Of a stretch of 64,000 nucleotides of DNA, positions 1 through 9,814 are shown piece by piece. The translations under genes were made by a program, and so were the position numbers. Each line of letters opens with the position of its first letter. Position 1 is the stretch's first letter. Below the pieces are notes generated by a model that did not search any database, was not told the origin of the DNA, and saw nothing but the letters and a program-made list of their open reading frames with translations. Source of the DNA: Mugil cephalus (taxonomy: Eukaryota > Chordata > Actinopteri > Mugiliformes > Mugilidae); assembly GCF_022458985.1 (NCBI RefSeq), contig NC_061781.1, positions 24,036,001 through 24,100,000 of the forward strand. The letters run 5' to 3'.

Positions 1-200
1 AATTCCTGTCAATAGTCTTGCTGCAGCACTTTGAATGAAGTTTTAAAGAGCTATTTGGGCAACCACACAGTAATGAGTTACAATAATCCAGCCTGGAAGA
101 CACAAATGCATGAATTAATTTTTTAGCATCACCCCGAGACATTAGAGCTCAAGTTCAAGAACTTAAATGTTCTTCTTGCAAAAAGCTTTAAACCTTTGCC
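1..200. repeat. Interspersed repeat remnant, common teleost type
   Basis: The text around 14-150 (a glutamine-rich looking 'tgctgcagcactttgaatga' stretch, then 'acaataatccagcctggaag' and 'aaatgcatgaatta') resembles a repeat that is frequent in fish genomes, recalled from memory. The same family may be present around 50270-50770. The left end is cut by the window. No open reading frame of interest. Family name not assigned. Confidence 0.4.
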
Positions 201-278
201 TTTGTCTTCCATATTGTAAACCACCACACCCCTAATTCAGATCTTGAACGTCTGACGTTGTTGACGGGAGAGACGGGG

Positions 279-320
279 GTTTAAGGTGATCTACTGAGGG
301 CGAAGGTGGCTCATAAAAAC
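279..320 (+). promoter_or_regulatory. OR promoter module of gene 1
   Basis: A degenerate homeodomain-like stretch (tttaaggtga) and an O/E-like stretch (gatctactgaggg) precede the TATA-like box cataaaaac at 312-320, followed by tccacag. The order and spacing match the modules of the other OR genes, but this is the most diverged copy. It lies about 90 bp before the start codon. Function is inferred. Confidence 0.55.
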
Positions 321-407
321 AGTCCACAGAGTTGAGCACCTCACTTTATAGTTGGGTTTTTGCGTTTGCTACTACAAACTCAGTTCACTTCGATTTCAGG
401 TAACTTA

Positions 408-1334
408 ATGGAAAATAAACAAAATGTATCTTATTTGATTCTTGAAGGGTATGTGGATATGAACAAGTACAGATATCTCTATTTTGTGATCATGTTTACA
501 GCGTATGTTCTGATACTCTGCAGTAATTCTACTATTGTGTGGCTCATCGTGGTTCACAGAAGCCTCCATGAACCTATGTACATGTTCATTGCTGGTTTGT
601 TAACAAACTCTGTTCTTTTCAGCACTCTTATCTATCCAAAGATTCTGATTGACATTTTATCTGAAAAACCAACCATGTTGTATTCAGTGTGTCTCTTTCA
701 GTGGTTTGCATATTACTCTCTGGCTGGTGCCGAATTCTTCCTGTTGGCAGCGATGGCTTACGACAGATATGTGTCTATATGTAAACCTCTGCAATATGCA
801 ACTATCATGAGGAAGAAAAATGTCAATATTTTGCTGGTTTTAGCTTGGCTTCTGCCGACTTGTCAGGTTGGAGTACCAATCTCAATGAATGCTAACAAAA
901 AACTCTGTAAATTTACTTTCAAAGGTATCTTATGTAACAGCACGGTTTACAAGCTTCACTGTGTGAGTTCAACATTTCTGAACATTTATGGTCTGATTGC
1001 TTTTGTGAACATTATCCTTCTCCCTCTGCTCTTCATACTTTTTACTTACATCAGGATATTTATAATAACCTACAGAAGCTGTAGAGAAGTGAGGAGAAAA
1101 GCTGCACAGACCTGCTTGCCTCACTTGATTGTTCTATTGAACTTTTCCTGTTTGAGTGCCTATGACGTCCTTCTTCTTCGGCTGGAAGTTGATTTCCCAA
1201 CAATTGTTCGGTTTATAATGACATTACAAATTATTTTGTATCATCCTTTGTTTAATCCAGTTATATATGGATTAAAGATGAAGGCGATTTATCAACATCT
1301 CAGGAAGTTGTTCTTTCCAGGCACAATGGTGTAA
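408..1334 (+). CDS. Odorant receptor, teleost type (OR 1)
   Basis: A 308-residue G-protein-coupled odorant receptor that should sit in the cilia of olfactory neurons. Sequon NVS lies at residues 6-8. TM1 is about 24-48, LHEPMY 53-58, TM2 about 57-80, Cys95 at the start of TM3, DRYVSICKP 119-127, and TM4 about 139-160. The second extracellular loop has Cys167, 176 and 185 and a second sequon NST at 177-179. TM5 is about 195-220, KAAQTCLPHL 231-240 opens TM6, and NPVIYG 283-288 lies in TM7. The reading frame is open from 360, but that upstream 'start' is TTG; the ATG at 408 gives the length shared by the family. The next gene downstream is its closest relative, nearly identical from TM1 to the C-terminus. 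Exact OR subfamily not resolved. Confidence 0.96.
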   Translation: MENKQNVSYLILEGYVDMNKYRYLYFVIMFTAYVLILCSNSTIVWLIVVHRSLHEPMYMFIAGLLTNSVLFSTLIYPKILIDILSEKPTMLYSVCLFQWFAYYSLAGAEFFLLAAMAYDRYVSICKPLQYATIMRKKNVNILLVLAWLLPTCQVGVPISMNANKKLCKFTFKGILCNSTVYKLHCVSSTFLNIYGLIAFVNIILLPLLFILFTYIRIFIITYRSCREVRRKAAQTCLPHLIVLLNFSCLSAYDVLLLRLEVDFPTIVRFIMTLQIILYHPLFNPVIYGLKMKAIYQHLRKLFFPGTMV

Positions 1335-2390
1335 TGTATGTGTCGTAATAAAATGCCTCTGAGAGGTTTGTTTCTCAGAGTAAAACACCTTACTGAGATG
1401 TTTGCTGTAGTTTTTGTGTTGCAGGAGTGGACATGTATTGTCCGGTTGTCTTTATCTGGGTTTGTCTTGTCTCTGTCTCAAGCTCAGTGCCTTGTTAGCC
1501 AAAGTGCTAGTAGAGTCCCAGACTAACGTATGCTTAAATTCGTTAATGTGCTATTTTAAGGCAGGAAGTGCTTTGGTTAAAAGAAAACTCCTACTTGCAG
1601 AGTATGCATAATAACATATGTCTGTCGACTGTTTTGTCTTTTTTTCAACTCAAATTTCCAATGGAGAAACCAACATGTTGTTTCCATCTTTAGGGGTTGG
1701 TTCCACTACTTGTCACTATCAGATCAACTGCATAATTTGTGCATGCGAGACGTTAACTGTACTCGGACAAACTGCCTCAAATGCATGTATAGAGACATTC
1801 ATGTTATATTTGTGCTGAAGGATGAGGTCTGGATATTCTGCAGATCCATGGTTTATTGTCGAACCACACATTTAACATATTTTTCACTCTCCTATTCTTT
1901 AACTATCAACCTGCATAACCCTGGTGCATAAAGAACGTATTGCCACCTTGGAGTCATTGCGTGCAACAACAACAGCTGATGATCACAATTCAGTCATTCT
2001 GCATTGCAGATGAGTTAAATGCGTTCAATTTTTTAAAATCAGATTAATCATGACAACGGATTCATCCATGTTAACGCGATATTTTTGGTAGCCCTAAAAT
2101 AAATTCGTATGAAACTGAACCGGCCTTTTGAACGTCTCTTTGAAAGGAATGGATCCACAAGATCCGGCTCCCTTCAAAAGGCCATAAATCCCTTCAGTCC
2201 AATCTCACTGAGTATTAATGAGGCATCAAAGCTTTAGAAATTGCACATAACTTTGTGTTTTACAACTTCAGTTCCTAGTTTATTACTCCTGGTTTCTCCT
2301 AACTCTAACACTTAGGAGTTAATTTGTACGTTTTCTTGATTTAATAACCTGAAGCTTTGTGTTCGTCACATGAAACGAACTGTTGGTTGA
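1335..2390. other. Intergenic; duplicated 3' flank and small repeat relic
   Basis: The first about 90 bp, including an AATAAA-like signal near 1346 and a 'gtttgtttctcagagtaaaac' block, match the 3' flank of the next OR gene, so it was copied with the gene. Around 2010-2098 short runs such as 'ttaaatgcgttcaatttttt' and 'gttaacgcgat...gtagccctaa' resemble the end of a common fish MITE with TTAACGCG-type ends. Nothing else recognised. Confidence 0.4.
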
Positions 2391-2392
2391 CG

Positions 2393-2435
2393 TTTTAATT
2401 AGATCCACCGAGGGTGGAATCGGACTGATAAAAAC
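2393..2435 (+). promoter_or_regulatory. OR promoter module of gene 2
   Basis: Homeodomain-like ttttaattag (2393-2402) touches the O/E-like gatccaccgaggg (2402-2414). It is followed by the TATA-like ctgataaaaacc (2425-2436) and atccacag. The module sits about 110 bp before the ATG. Confidence 0.65.
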
Positions 2436-2545
2436 CATCCACAGAGCTGAACTCTCCAGTGTAGAGTTGGATTTGTCTGGATCAGTGGACCTAGTTCTCT
2501 TCAGGGTCAAGTAACGTTGAATACCAGTGCACCCAGTACAAGCTA

Positions 2546-3469
2546 ATGGACAAACTCAATGACACATATTTGATTCTTGAAGGGTATGTGGACGTGAACA
2601 AGTACAGATATCTTTATTTTGTGATCATGTTTACAGCGTATGTTCTGATACTCTGCAGTAATTCTACTATTGTGTGGCTCATTGTGGTTCACAGAAACCT
2701 CCATGAACCTATGTACATGTTCATTGCAGGTTTGTTAACAAACTCTGTTCTTTTCAGCACTCTTATCTATCCAAAGATTCTGATTGACCTTTTGTCTGAA
2801 CAACCAACCATGTTGTATTCAGTGTGTCTCTTTCAGTGGTTTGCATATTACTCTCTGGCTGGTGCCGAATTCTTCCTGTTGGCAGCGATGGCTTACGACA
2901 GATATGTGTCTATATGTAAACCTCTGCAATATGCAACTATCATGAGGAAGAAAAATGTCAATATTTTGCTGGTTTTAGCTTGGCTTCTGCCGACTTGTCA
3001 GATTGGAGCACCAATCTCAATGAATGTTAACAAAAAACTCTGTAAATTCACTTTCAAAGGTATCTTATGTAACAGCACGGTTTACAAGCTTCACTGTGTG
3101 AGTTCAACATTTCTGAACATTTATGGTTTAGTTGGTTTTGTGAACATTGTATTCGTCCCTTTGCTCTTCATACTTTTTACTTACATCAGGATATTTATAA
3201 TAACCTACAGAAGCTGTAGAGAAGTGAGGAGAAAAGCTGCACAGACCTGCTTGCCTCACTTGATCGTTCTATTGAACTTTTCCTGTTTGACTGCCTATGA
3301 CGTCCTTCTTCTTCGGCTGGACGTTGAATTCCCAACAATTGTTCGGTTTATAATGACACTACAAATGATTTTGTATCATCCTTTGTTTAATCCAGTTATA
3401 TACGGATTAAAGATTAAGGCAATTTATAAGCATCTCAGGAAGTTGTTCTTTCCAGGCACAATGGTGTAA
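2546..3469 (+). CDS. Odorant receptor, teleost type (OR 2)
   Basis: A 307-residue seven-transmembrane odorant receptor, one residue shorter than its sister at 408 because of its N-terminus (sequon NDT at residues 5-7). The DRYVSICKP, three-cysteine loop 2, KAAQTCLPHL and NPVIYG landmarks are all present. It differs from the upstream copy mainly in the N-terminus, in TM5 (LVGFVNIVFVPLLF versus LIAFVNIILLPLLF) and in a few residues of TM6 and TM7, so this is a recent tandem pair. The start is the first ATG in frame and fits the family length. An AATAAA signal follows at about 3637. This is the last + strand gene before the array turns to the - strand. Confidence 0.97.
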   Translation: MDKLNDTYLILEGYVDVNKYRYLYFVIMFTAYVLILCSNSTIVWLIVVHRNLHEPMYMFIAGLLTNSVLFSTLIYPKILIDLLSEQPTMLYSVCLFQWFAYYSLAGAEFFLLAAMAYDRYVSICKPLQYATIMRKKNVNILLVLAWLLPTCQIGAPISMNVNKKLCKFTFKGILCNSTVYKLHCVSSTFLNIYGLVGFVNIVFVPLLFILFTYIRIFIITYRSCREVRRKAAQTCLPHLIVLLNFSCLTAYDVLLLRLDVEFPTIVRFIMTLQMILYHPLFNPVIYGLKIKAIYKHLRKLFFPGTMV

Positions 3470-5530
3470 TTTATGTGTCGTAATAAGAATAGACTGGGTG
3501 TGAGGGGTTTGTTTCTCAGAGTAAAACATTAACAGCTTGATCTGAGGACCACTTACTGAGATGTTTGCTGTAGTTTTTGTGTGTATTTCTATTCTAACCT
3601 GACCTATTCCTTTTCAAATCACTTTTTAATTCTCTGAAATAAAGTACACTATGTGCAATGGTCATTTCTCTATTTGTATTATTAAAGTGCATACCTGTAG
3701 GGCAAATCACTGTTGTGTGTATTAATCAAGTACAATACAGACACTTGATTTTAAGGAGTATTTAATGATTCATTCTTATGTAGTTTCTACTCTATATTTA
3801 TGAGACAGCTGTAGGTATGTTACAGTAGATAAAATGTTGTGGTATAGGGTATAGTGGTGAGCATTGCAGTGGACCTGGTTTCAAGGCCACAAGGAAGTCA
3901 GAAAACAAGATGGCCACCTCCACCAAAGCACTTGCCTTGTCTGAATATAACTTGGTGTGTTCAATATTTACATTGTAGAGTGCAAAGTGAAAGTAAAGTT
4001 GTTGTTTTTTTTATTTTATTTCTATTTCGTCTCTTGATATTAACTTGTATTATAACTATGATGTTAAACTAAATTTAGGTTCCAAAAATTTTAAATCGTA
4101 CAGATAACTTGAACTAACTTATGAGGTTTTTACTATAATTATTTGCACTGTATCTACAAGACCACACGAGGCAGAAGTTCATAAAAATATTCAAAAGTTT
4201 AATTAGAAATACACTATTAATAACAGTTTGCCACGAAAGTGTTTTTTCACACTGTTTTGGTTTTACCAGGCTATTGTTATTAGCTGTTGACCTGGGCTTG
4301 TAGTTTCCATATAATACTAAAAACCTTCAGTTACACTGTAAAAGCATTTCAACATATGTATGTGAAAAAATACTGTCTGTACGACAAAAACTTATCAGAA
4401 GTGCTACTGAACAGAATATTACAGGAGCTTACTGTTTACACACGTGGCGGCCATCTTGGAAACTCAACTCAGGTCTCGGGTTCTACTTGGAACTCAGAAA
4501 ATCCAACTTCTGGAATGCACCATGTGATCTACATCTATCAACCTCATCTTGCAAGGCAGCTTGTTACTTGTGAAATCCGTAGGGTCACTTGACAATCCTT
4601 CATGTTCTCTTGGCTGAGCAACTAGCTTCCTGGGGCCATGTTTGACAAGGTGCTTGAAGATGGAGTAAAGACAAAAAAAAATAAAGGCAGAGAGGATGAA
4701 TGAATGTAAGGAGGAATTGGGTAAGGGTAGTGAAGAGGGATGAATGGTGAAGGAGTTGGGTGAAGAGAACACGTAACCAGGTAGAAATCAAGCTTGATGG
4801 TGTTTAGAGGGGTGTTTGAGCTGAGGCGTGGCCCTGATACAGAACCTTTAGTGCGGTTTATACCTCTGCCTTAACCTACGCACATAGTCTACACCTGGTG
4901 TGAGCCACTTACACTTGTGCACCTGTGAGTCTGGCTCGCTCTGTAATAACTCCTCCCAAACACTAGTCGGTGCTGTGCCATTTTTGCCAGTTGGGCTAAT
5001 TTTTGTTTCTACTTCCTGCAAGTCCTAGTGTCACAGTCCCCCCTTTAAGCATGGAAATGTAGAAGCACATTCTTGATTACACTCCTGCTCAGTGAGTAAT
5101 AAAGATATGTGGATATAAAGGGAGATATAACTGTGGTGCCGTGTCAGTGACATTGTTGCTGAATGTCTGCATATATGACTCAGGGATGGGCGAAGCAAAT
5201 GGGTATGATTGGTCATTGAGCCAGAGGAATGCCAAAAAAGTTGAAGCCAGCTCAGCTTTTGTGTTGCACATCTTGTCTGACATTTAATGCTTCATATCGC
5301 AGATTTCCATTGAAATCTTGTGTAGTTTGTAGCTGTCTCACTGCTGGTGTGAATCCATCATTAGTAAACTAGTTAACCTACATGGATTGCTGAACATTTC
5401 AAGTTTAGCTTTTAAAGCTCTTTGGTCCACTGGCACTTTCCTACTTTGACAAATGGTTTGTTGATCTGCTGTCTGTAATGGCCCATGCTTCAACCAATCG
5501 CCAGTAATCACAAGTTATTTTTGACTTCGA
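3470..5530. other. Intergenic, tail-to-tail between blocks A and B
   Basis: After the duplicated 3' flank to about 3560 I recognise only the tRNA-like relic at 3848-3902. The small open frames at 4494-4791 and 5031-5283 have biased composition and no recognisable domain. No gene supported. The flank copied with the next OR gene begins about 5530. Confidence 0.5.
3848..3902 (+). repeat. tRNA-Gly-like relic lacking the anticodon arm (SINE head or tRNA pseudogene)
   Basis: GGTATAGTGGTGAGCAT (here at 3848-3864) is the D-arm and A-box text of tRNA-Gly(UCC). It continues directly with gcagtggacctggtttcaagg, which resembles the variable and T arm with a B-box. The anticodon arm between them is missing. 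It cannot fold as a tRNA, so it is a relic of a tRNA gene or of a tRNA-headed SINE. The family match is from memory. Confidence 0.4.
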
Positions 5531-5711
5531 TATAACACTCCTTGATGGGATTTAGGAAGAAAGAAAACTAATTTATTGTGTTGACATTTTCATTTGAAAT
5601 TTCAGACACAGACCATATTCATTTCAATAACAATGTTCATCTCGTAACATCTTCTGGACAGGTTAGACTCATTTTTTGAAGTTAAGACACAGTGACATTA
5701 GCGAAAAAAAA

Positions 5712-5986
5712 AGAAGTTTGCAAACAGAGAACTGAGGCACTCGTGATGATGCTACTTAAAATGCCTTCGTCAGGGCAAGGATGAATGTTTGTCAGACAGG
5801 TCAGTTCATTGTTAAATTGGTAATTACAGACAGCTGCTCAGTATGAGCAGGTAGGCGGTCACATGACCTGATCAGCAGGACCTGCCTGTGACAAAACAAA
5901 GGGTGAGAGATTCTGTACAACAGAAGAAGAATCAGCATTACACAATTAAGCATTACACAGTTAATTCAACAAATAATCAAAAAGTA

Positions 5987-6017
<31 letters not shown>

Positions 6018-6845
6018 TGTTGAGCTTAACAAGAGACTGAGGAACCATTATCACAGATCAGTTTTAAAAAGACAACAAAACATACCGGTAGTACTGGAGT
6101 ACATTCACAAAAAGGGAGAAAGATCAAGTTCTCCATTCAACAATGGGTAGCCTTTAATGTATGTATCCAGAATGACTCTCTCTTGATTGAGTTTTAAATA
6201 CGTTCTGTGCCTGATATCTTTAAAGAGTCACAACTACCATGACTTACATCTTTATAATGGACAGCCATGGGGTACTGTGGGTTACCAGTTCTAATTGTAT
6301 GCTTATGCTCTGCCAATCTTGCCTTCAATTTTTGCTTTGTTCTCCCAACGTAGAAACGTACACATGAGCATTCAAGTCTGTAAACAAGATAAGGGGTATT
6401 GCAATAAATAAATGTATTTATGTCAAACTTACGACCAGATGTCACATCAATAACGTAGATGGCATTTACCATATCACTGCAGTGATTGTAATGTCCACAT
6501 CTGTGATTACCTTTTATGGTGGAAAGCCAGGTTTTCTGTGATACAGGAAGGAGATAACTCCAAACAAGTTTGTCTTTCAAGGTAGGAGCTCTTCTCAAGC
6601 TAATGGTTGGAAAATCTGGAAGAGCTTCTCTAAGAGCAATATCACTTTCCAAAATGTCCCAATTCCTATGACAATTTGTTTAATTGCATTTGCATGGTCG
6701 CTATATTGTGTCGCAAATTATACCTGATCAGAAAATTTGTAGTTCTTTCTGTTTAGGGGCCAGCAGTTGTTCTCTAGGGAGACATTTTGCTTTGTTGTAA
6801 GCTCTGAATATAGTTTTATGTTGATATCCTCTTACCCTAAAGAGT
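5712..6845 (-). mobile_element. Penelope-like retroelement, 5'-truncated and decayed
   Basis: The - strand frame at 6194-6652 encodes the C-terminal GIY-YIG endonuclease typical of Penelope-like elements: YLVYRLECSC...FYVGRTKQKLKARLAEH followed by a QYPMAVHY stretch. Flanking text on the same strand continues the family (RGYQHKTIFRAYNKA before it; RESFWIHTL after it) in broken frames, so it is inactive. The reverse transcriptase portion is absent. Ends were placed by comparison with the paralogous flank of the pseudogene at 10920-10960, which lacks the insert. It is thus a post-duplication insertion. An (AT)n run lies inside it. Confidence 0.75.
5987..6014. repeat. (AT)n microsatellite
   Basis: About 14 uninterrupted AT units inside the 3' part of the Penelope-like insert. 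Confidence 0.9.
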
Positions 6846-7085
6846 TTGATGAATAAGCTCAAAGTCAACAACACTAAGACGAAGAAAAACCTTTTTAAGA
6901 GTTAAAAACACATTCTGCAACTTAGGAACACGTGTCACACAACACTACAATGCCAGTGAAGTTTGTATTTAATGTGTTTTACTCATAGAAACAAATCCTT
7001 ACATTAAATATCTGCCAAGGACCACACATCAGCTCCTCACATCTCTTTAATATTATAATGAAAGAAAGGATTGTCAGTGACAAAA

Positions 7086-8012
7086 TTAGTTCACTTTTCG
7101 CCGACAAAACAACTTTCTGAGGTGTTTAGAGATTTCCTTCATTTTCAGTCCGTATACAATTGGGTTGCAGAGAGAATTTAAAGTCACGATTTGCAGTGTC
7201 ATTATAAAACGTGCAGTTTTTGGAAAATCTGATTCCAGTCTAATTATAACCATATCAAAAGTAAACAAACAGGAGTGGTTGATTAGAACCAGCAGGTGAG
7301 GTAAACAGGTCTGTGCAGCCTTCTTCCTGACTTCTCTACAACTCTGATGAGCTATAACAAGTATTCTTGTGTATGTGAAAATGATAAAGAGCAGAGGAAA
7401 GAGTGCAACATTAAACATAACAATTAATCCATATATAGATAGCGCTCTGGAACTCACACAGTGAAGAAAGTTCACTAAATTGTTACAAAAAATACCGTTC
7501 AAACTAAATTTACAGAGCTTTGTGTTTGCATTACCTATAACTGGCACCGAAACCTGACAAGCAGGTAGAAGCCAGGCAAAAAACAGAAATGTTGTTACTG
7601 TTGTCTTTTTCATGATCATTGAATATTGCAGAGGTTTACATATAGACACATATCTGTCATAGGACATGGCTGCCAACAGTAAGAATTCAGAACTACTAAA
7701 AGCGTAAAATAAAAAGACCTGAAAGAGACAAGCTTGATAAGTTATGACCTGTTTCTTAGATAGGAAGTCAATCAGGAGCTTTGGGTAGATCGCAGTGCTG
7801 AGAAAAACAGAGTTCATCAACAGAGCAGCAATGAAAACGTACATCGGCTCATGGAGGTTTTTGTGAATCACGATGAGAGACACAATAGTGACATTGGTGC
7901 AGAGTATCACAGCGTATGCTGCAGACATGATCACAAAATAAAGATATCTGTATTTGTCCACTTCTACATGACCAGCAAGAGTTATATATGTCACATTCCT
8001 GTCAGGATTCAT
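7086..8012 (-). CDS. Odorant receptor, teleost type (OR 3)
   Basis: A 308-residue odorant receptor on the - strand. Sequon NVT at residues 6-8, LHEPMY 53-58, MSYDRYVSICKP at the TM3 end, three cysteines in loop 2, KAAQTCLPHL at TM6. It ends in a basic tail (KLFCRRKVN). TM7 is unusual: the usual YHPLFNPIIYG reads TLNSLCNPIVYG, losing the proline two residues before the NP pair while keeping NPxxY. Its nearest relative is the pseudogene at 11149-12068; both differ from the rest at this position. The 3' flank carries a Penelope-like insert. The ATG chosen matches the family length. Confidence 0.97.
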   Translation of the reverse strand: MNPDRNVTYITLAGHVEVDKYRYLYFVIMSAAYAVILCTNVTIVSLIVIHKNLHEPMYVFIAALLMNSVFLSTAIYPKLLIDFLSKKQVITYQACLFQVFLFYAFSSSEFLLLAAMSYDRYVSICKPLQYSMIMKKTTVTTFLFFAWLLPACQVSVPVIGNANTKLCKFSLNGIFCNNLVNFLHCVSSRALSIYGLIVMFNVALFPLLFIIFTYTRILVIAHQSCREVRKKAAQTCLPHLLVLINHSCLFTFDMVIIRLESDFPKTARFIMTLQIVTLNSLCNPIVYGLKMKEISKHLRKLFCRRKVN

Positions 8013-8171
8013 GGAGACAATAAAATATTAGACATTGATTAATAAAACAGCAGAATGGAACAAGCAGCACTCGGACATAAGCTGAAGAAAGAAGTCTTAC
8101 TATGGACCTTTACTGACACATGCAGTTGGTGTGTGTTCGTCTCAAAGTAAGTGAACTGTTTGAGCTGAACC

Positions 8172-8213
8172 AAGTATTTAATGACACTTGTCCTCCCTCC
8201 ATGGATCTCATTA
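8172..8213 (-). promoter_or_regulatory. OR promoter module of gene 3
   Basis: Read on the - strand: TTAATGAG, then ATCCATGGAGG (8196-8206 on +), then a TATA-like ttaaata about 20 bp on (near 8175-8183). The homeodomain-like and O/E-like parts match the module of the other genes; the TATA-like part is weak here. About 170-200 bp before the ATG. Confidence 0.65.
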
Positions 8214-8315
8214 AGTCCTCCACGAAGTGTTATTGTCATGTTTACAACTTTTCCAATCTCTAGTAGACCTCATCACTCTTGGCAGGGGTGTTACCTGAGA
8301 GACCCTCTGGTAGCT

Positions 8316-8470
8316 AAGCCTGGTCTGGTCTAGGTGGGCACTACATGTCTAAGTAAAATCCACATGAATGAATTTCAGATTCAAAAGTTTGCCAGCCGAA
8401 CATTGATTTGTCCCAAGGTGGTCAGTGTTATGTGCTTCATTATGATTTAATGTTGCGGCTGATCAGTGTA
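8316..8470. mobile_element. Tc1-like transposon remnant, internally deleted
   Basis: Fragments such as 'aatccacatgaatg', 'gccagccgaacattg' and the end 'aatgttgcggctgatcagtgta' recall one very common fish Tc1-like family whose end reads like ATGTTATGGCTGATCGGTGTA. The coding part is almost wholly lost. Other pieces of the same family are at 19537-19880, 32465-32580, 43571-43626 and 47820-47876. Confidence 0.5.
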
Positions 8471-8744
8471 TGATTTTATAACCAGTCATATGTCATCATA
8501 ACCACATGAATCGTTTCTTAATCCACATCTTTATCAACATACTGATTTCCACATTCCAGTGGTCGTTCCTGTGGCACTGCTGTTTGCTTGCAGACTGTTT
8601 TAGTTTAAAATCACAAAAACCTTGTTGTATAAGCGGTGAACTCTTGTTTTTTTAGTCTACCCAACCACTGCTCGTCTTGTCACGTGTTTAGTTACTCCTC
8701 TGCCTCCTTTAGTGGTAATGGTACTTGTAATAAACATAGTTAAT

Positions 8745-9812
8745 TTATAGTTTTTGAGGCGAGGCTTTCTGAATTGGAAGCATGGCTACACACCACGGAA
8801 AAACCAGTAGCTTGGCAGGTCCTGTTGCTGGCGTGGGCCGACCAAGTGCAGTTCCTGTTAACGTAGCTCCTGCTAGCTGCCCCCCTGCAGCTCCCGAGCA
8901 GCTGGGAAACCAGGGCGGCTGGGTGACAATACGAAGGAAGAATAGTCTTACCCGGCCCACGGAGCAGCACCAACCCCTTCACATTTCAAACCAATTTTCC
9001 CCACTCAGCAACACACACCATCCAACCTTTGTTGCTGGGTGTTGGTGCATCCACTGTCTCCTGGATCATTGACTACCTGACAGACAGGCCACAGTTTGAG
9101 CGTCCTGTCTGATGTGGTGGTGAATGGTGTGGGAGTGGGGTTTCAGCATAACTCTGAGTCATGTCACATACAGAAATTTTCTGATGACTCTGCAGTTGTG
9201 GGGTGTATAAGAGGTGGACGAGATGAGGAGGAGTATCAAGGACTGGTGGACAGATTTTGGGGGTGGGCTAGAAGGAATCACCTGTTGTTTAACATGGACA
9301 AGATCAAAGAGATGGTGATTGACTCCAGGAGGAAGGCAGATCCTCAGCCACTCAGCATCCTTGGTAGGGATGTGGAGGTGGTGGAGGAGTACAAATACCT
9401 GGGAGTGACCATCGACAACAGACTGAACTGGAGGACCAAAAGTACAGCTGTGTACAAGAAGGCCTGCAGCAGACTCTACTTTCTGAGGAGGCTGAGGTCC
9501 TTCAATGGCTCTGTGGCGCAATGGTTGCGTGTTCAAATCATGTCAGGGTCAATGCTTTGCTTTCTTTTAAATTTCCCCAATGGCGATCAATAAAGTACTA
9601 TCTTATATTATCGTATCTTATGTGTGTAGTAAGATACTGGAGATCTTATACCAGGCTGTTGTGGCCAGCACACTTTTCTCTGCTGTGGTCTGCTGGGAGA
9701 ACAGCATTGCAGCCAGTGACACCAACAGACTGAATAAACTGATCAGGAAGGCTGGCTCTGTCATTGACTGCACACTGGTGAACATTGATCCTTCGATACC
9801 AAAGCAAGCTAT
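8745..9812 (+). mobile_element. Rex1/L2-like LINE remnant (ORF1 piece and reverse transcriptase 3' part)
   Basis: At 8780-9030 a frame with GGWVTIRRKNSLTRP and SNQFSPLSNTHHP looks like the ORF1 region of fish L2/CR1-group LINEs. From about 9040 the reverse transcriptase follows: STVSWIIDYLTDRPQ, then the catalytic-region text KFSDDSAVVGCI, then NHLLFNMDKIKEMVIDSRR and the YKYLGVTIDNRLNW...KKACSRLYFLRRLRSFN motif. It resumes after a nested 115-bp insert with VCSKILEILYQAVVAS and NRLNKLIRKAGSV. Frames are broken and large parts are missing. Inactive. Confidence 0.8.
9507..9621 (+). mobile_element. tRNA-Arg-headed SINE-like insert nested in the LINE
   Basis: GGCTCTGTGGCGCAATGG (9507-9524) equals the first 18 nt of tRNA-Arg(UCU) as I know it and contains an A-box. 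It runs straight into ttgcgtgttcaaatcatgtcagggtc, a T-arm with a B-box (gttcaaatc), so the anticodon arm is missing. The tail reads aatttccccaatggcgatc then aataaagtactatcttat, like LINE 3' tails. The host LINE frame stops at 9506 (LRRLRSFN) and resumes at 9622 (VCSKILE), which fixes both ends. No long target duplication is visible. Confidence 0.6.
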
Positions 9813-9814
9813 GG

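Noticed and set aside
360-407. Longer N-terminus for OR 1
   Set aside because: The upstream start is TTG, the segment contains the 5' UTR acceptor-like TTTCAG, and the ATG at 408 gives the family length.
8782-9072. Proline/glutamine-rich open frame as a host gene
   Set aside because: The SNQFSPLS-type end and the reverse transcriptase just downstream make it a LINE ORF1 remnant.
9507-9566. Functional tRNA-Arg gene
   Set aside because: The anticodon arm is missing and the segment is embedded in a LINE.
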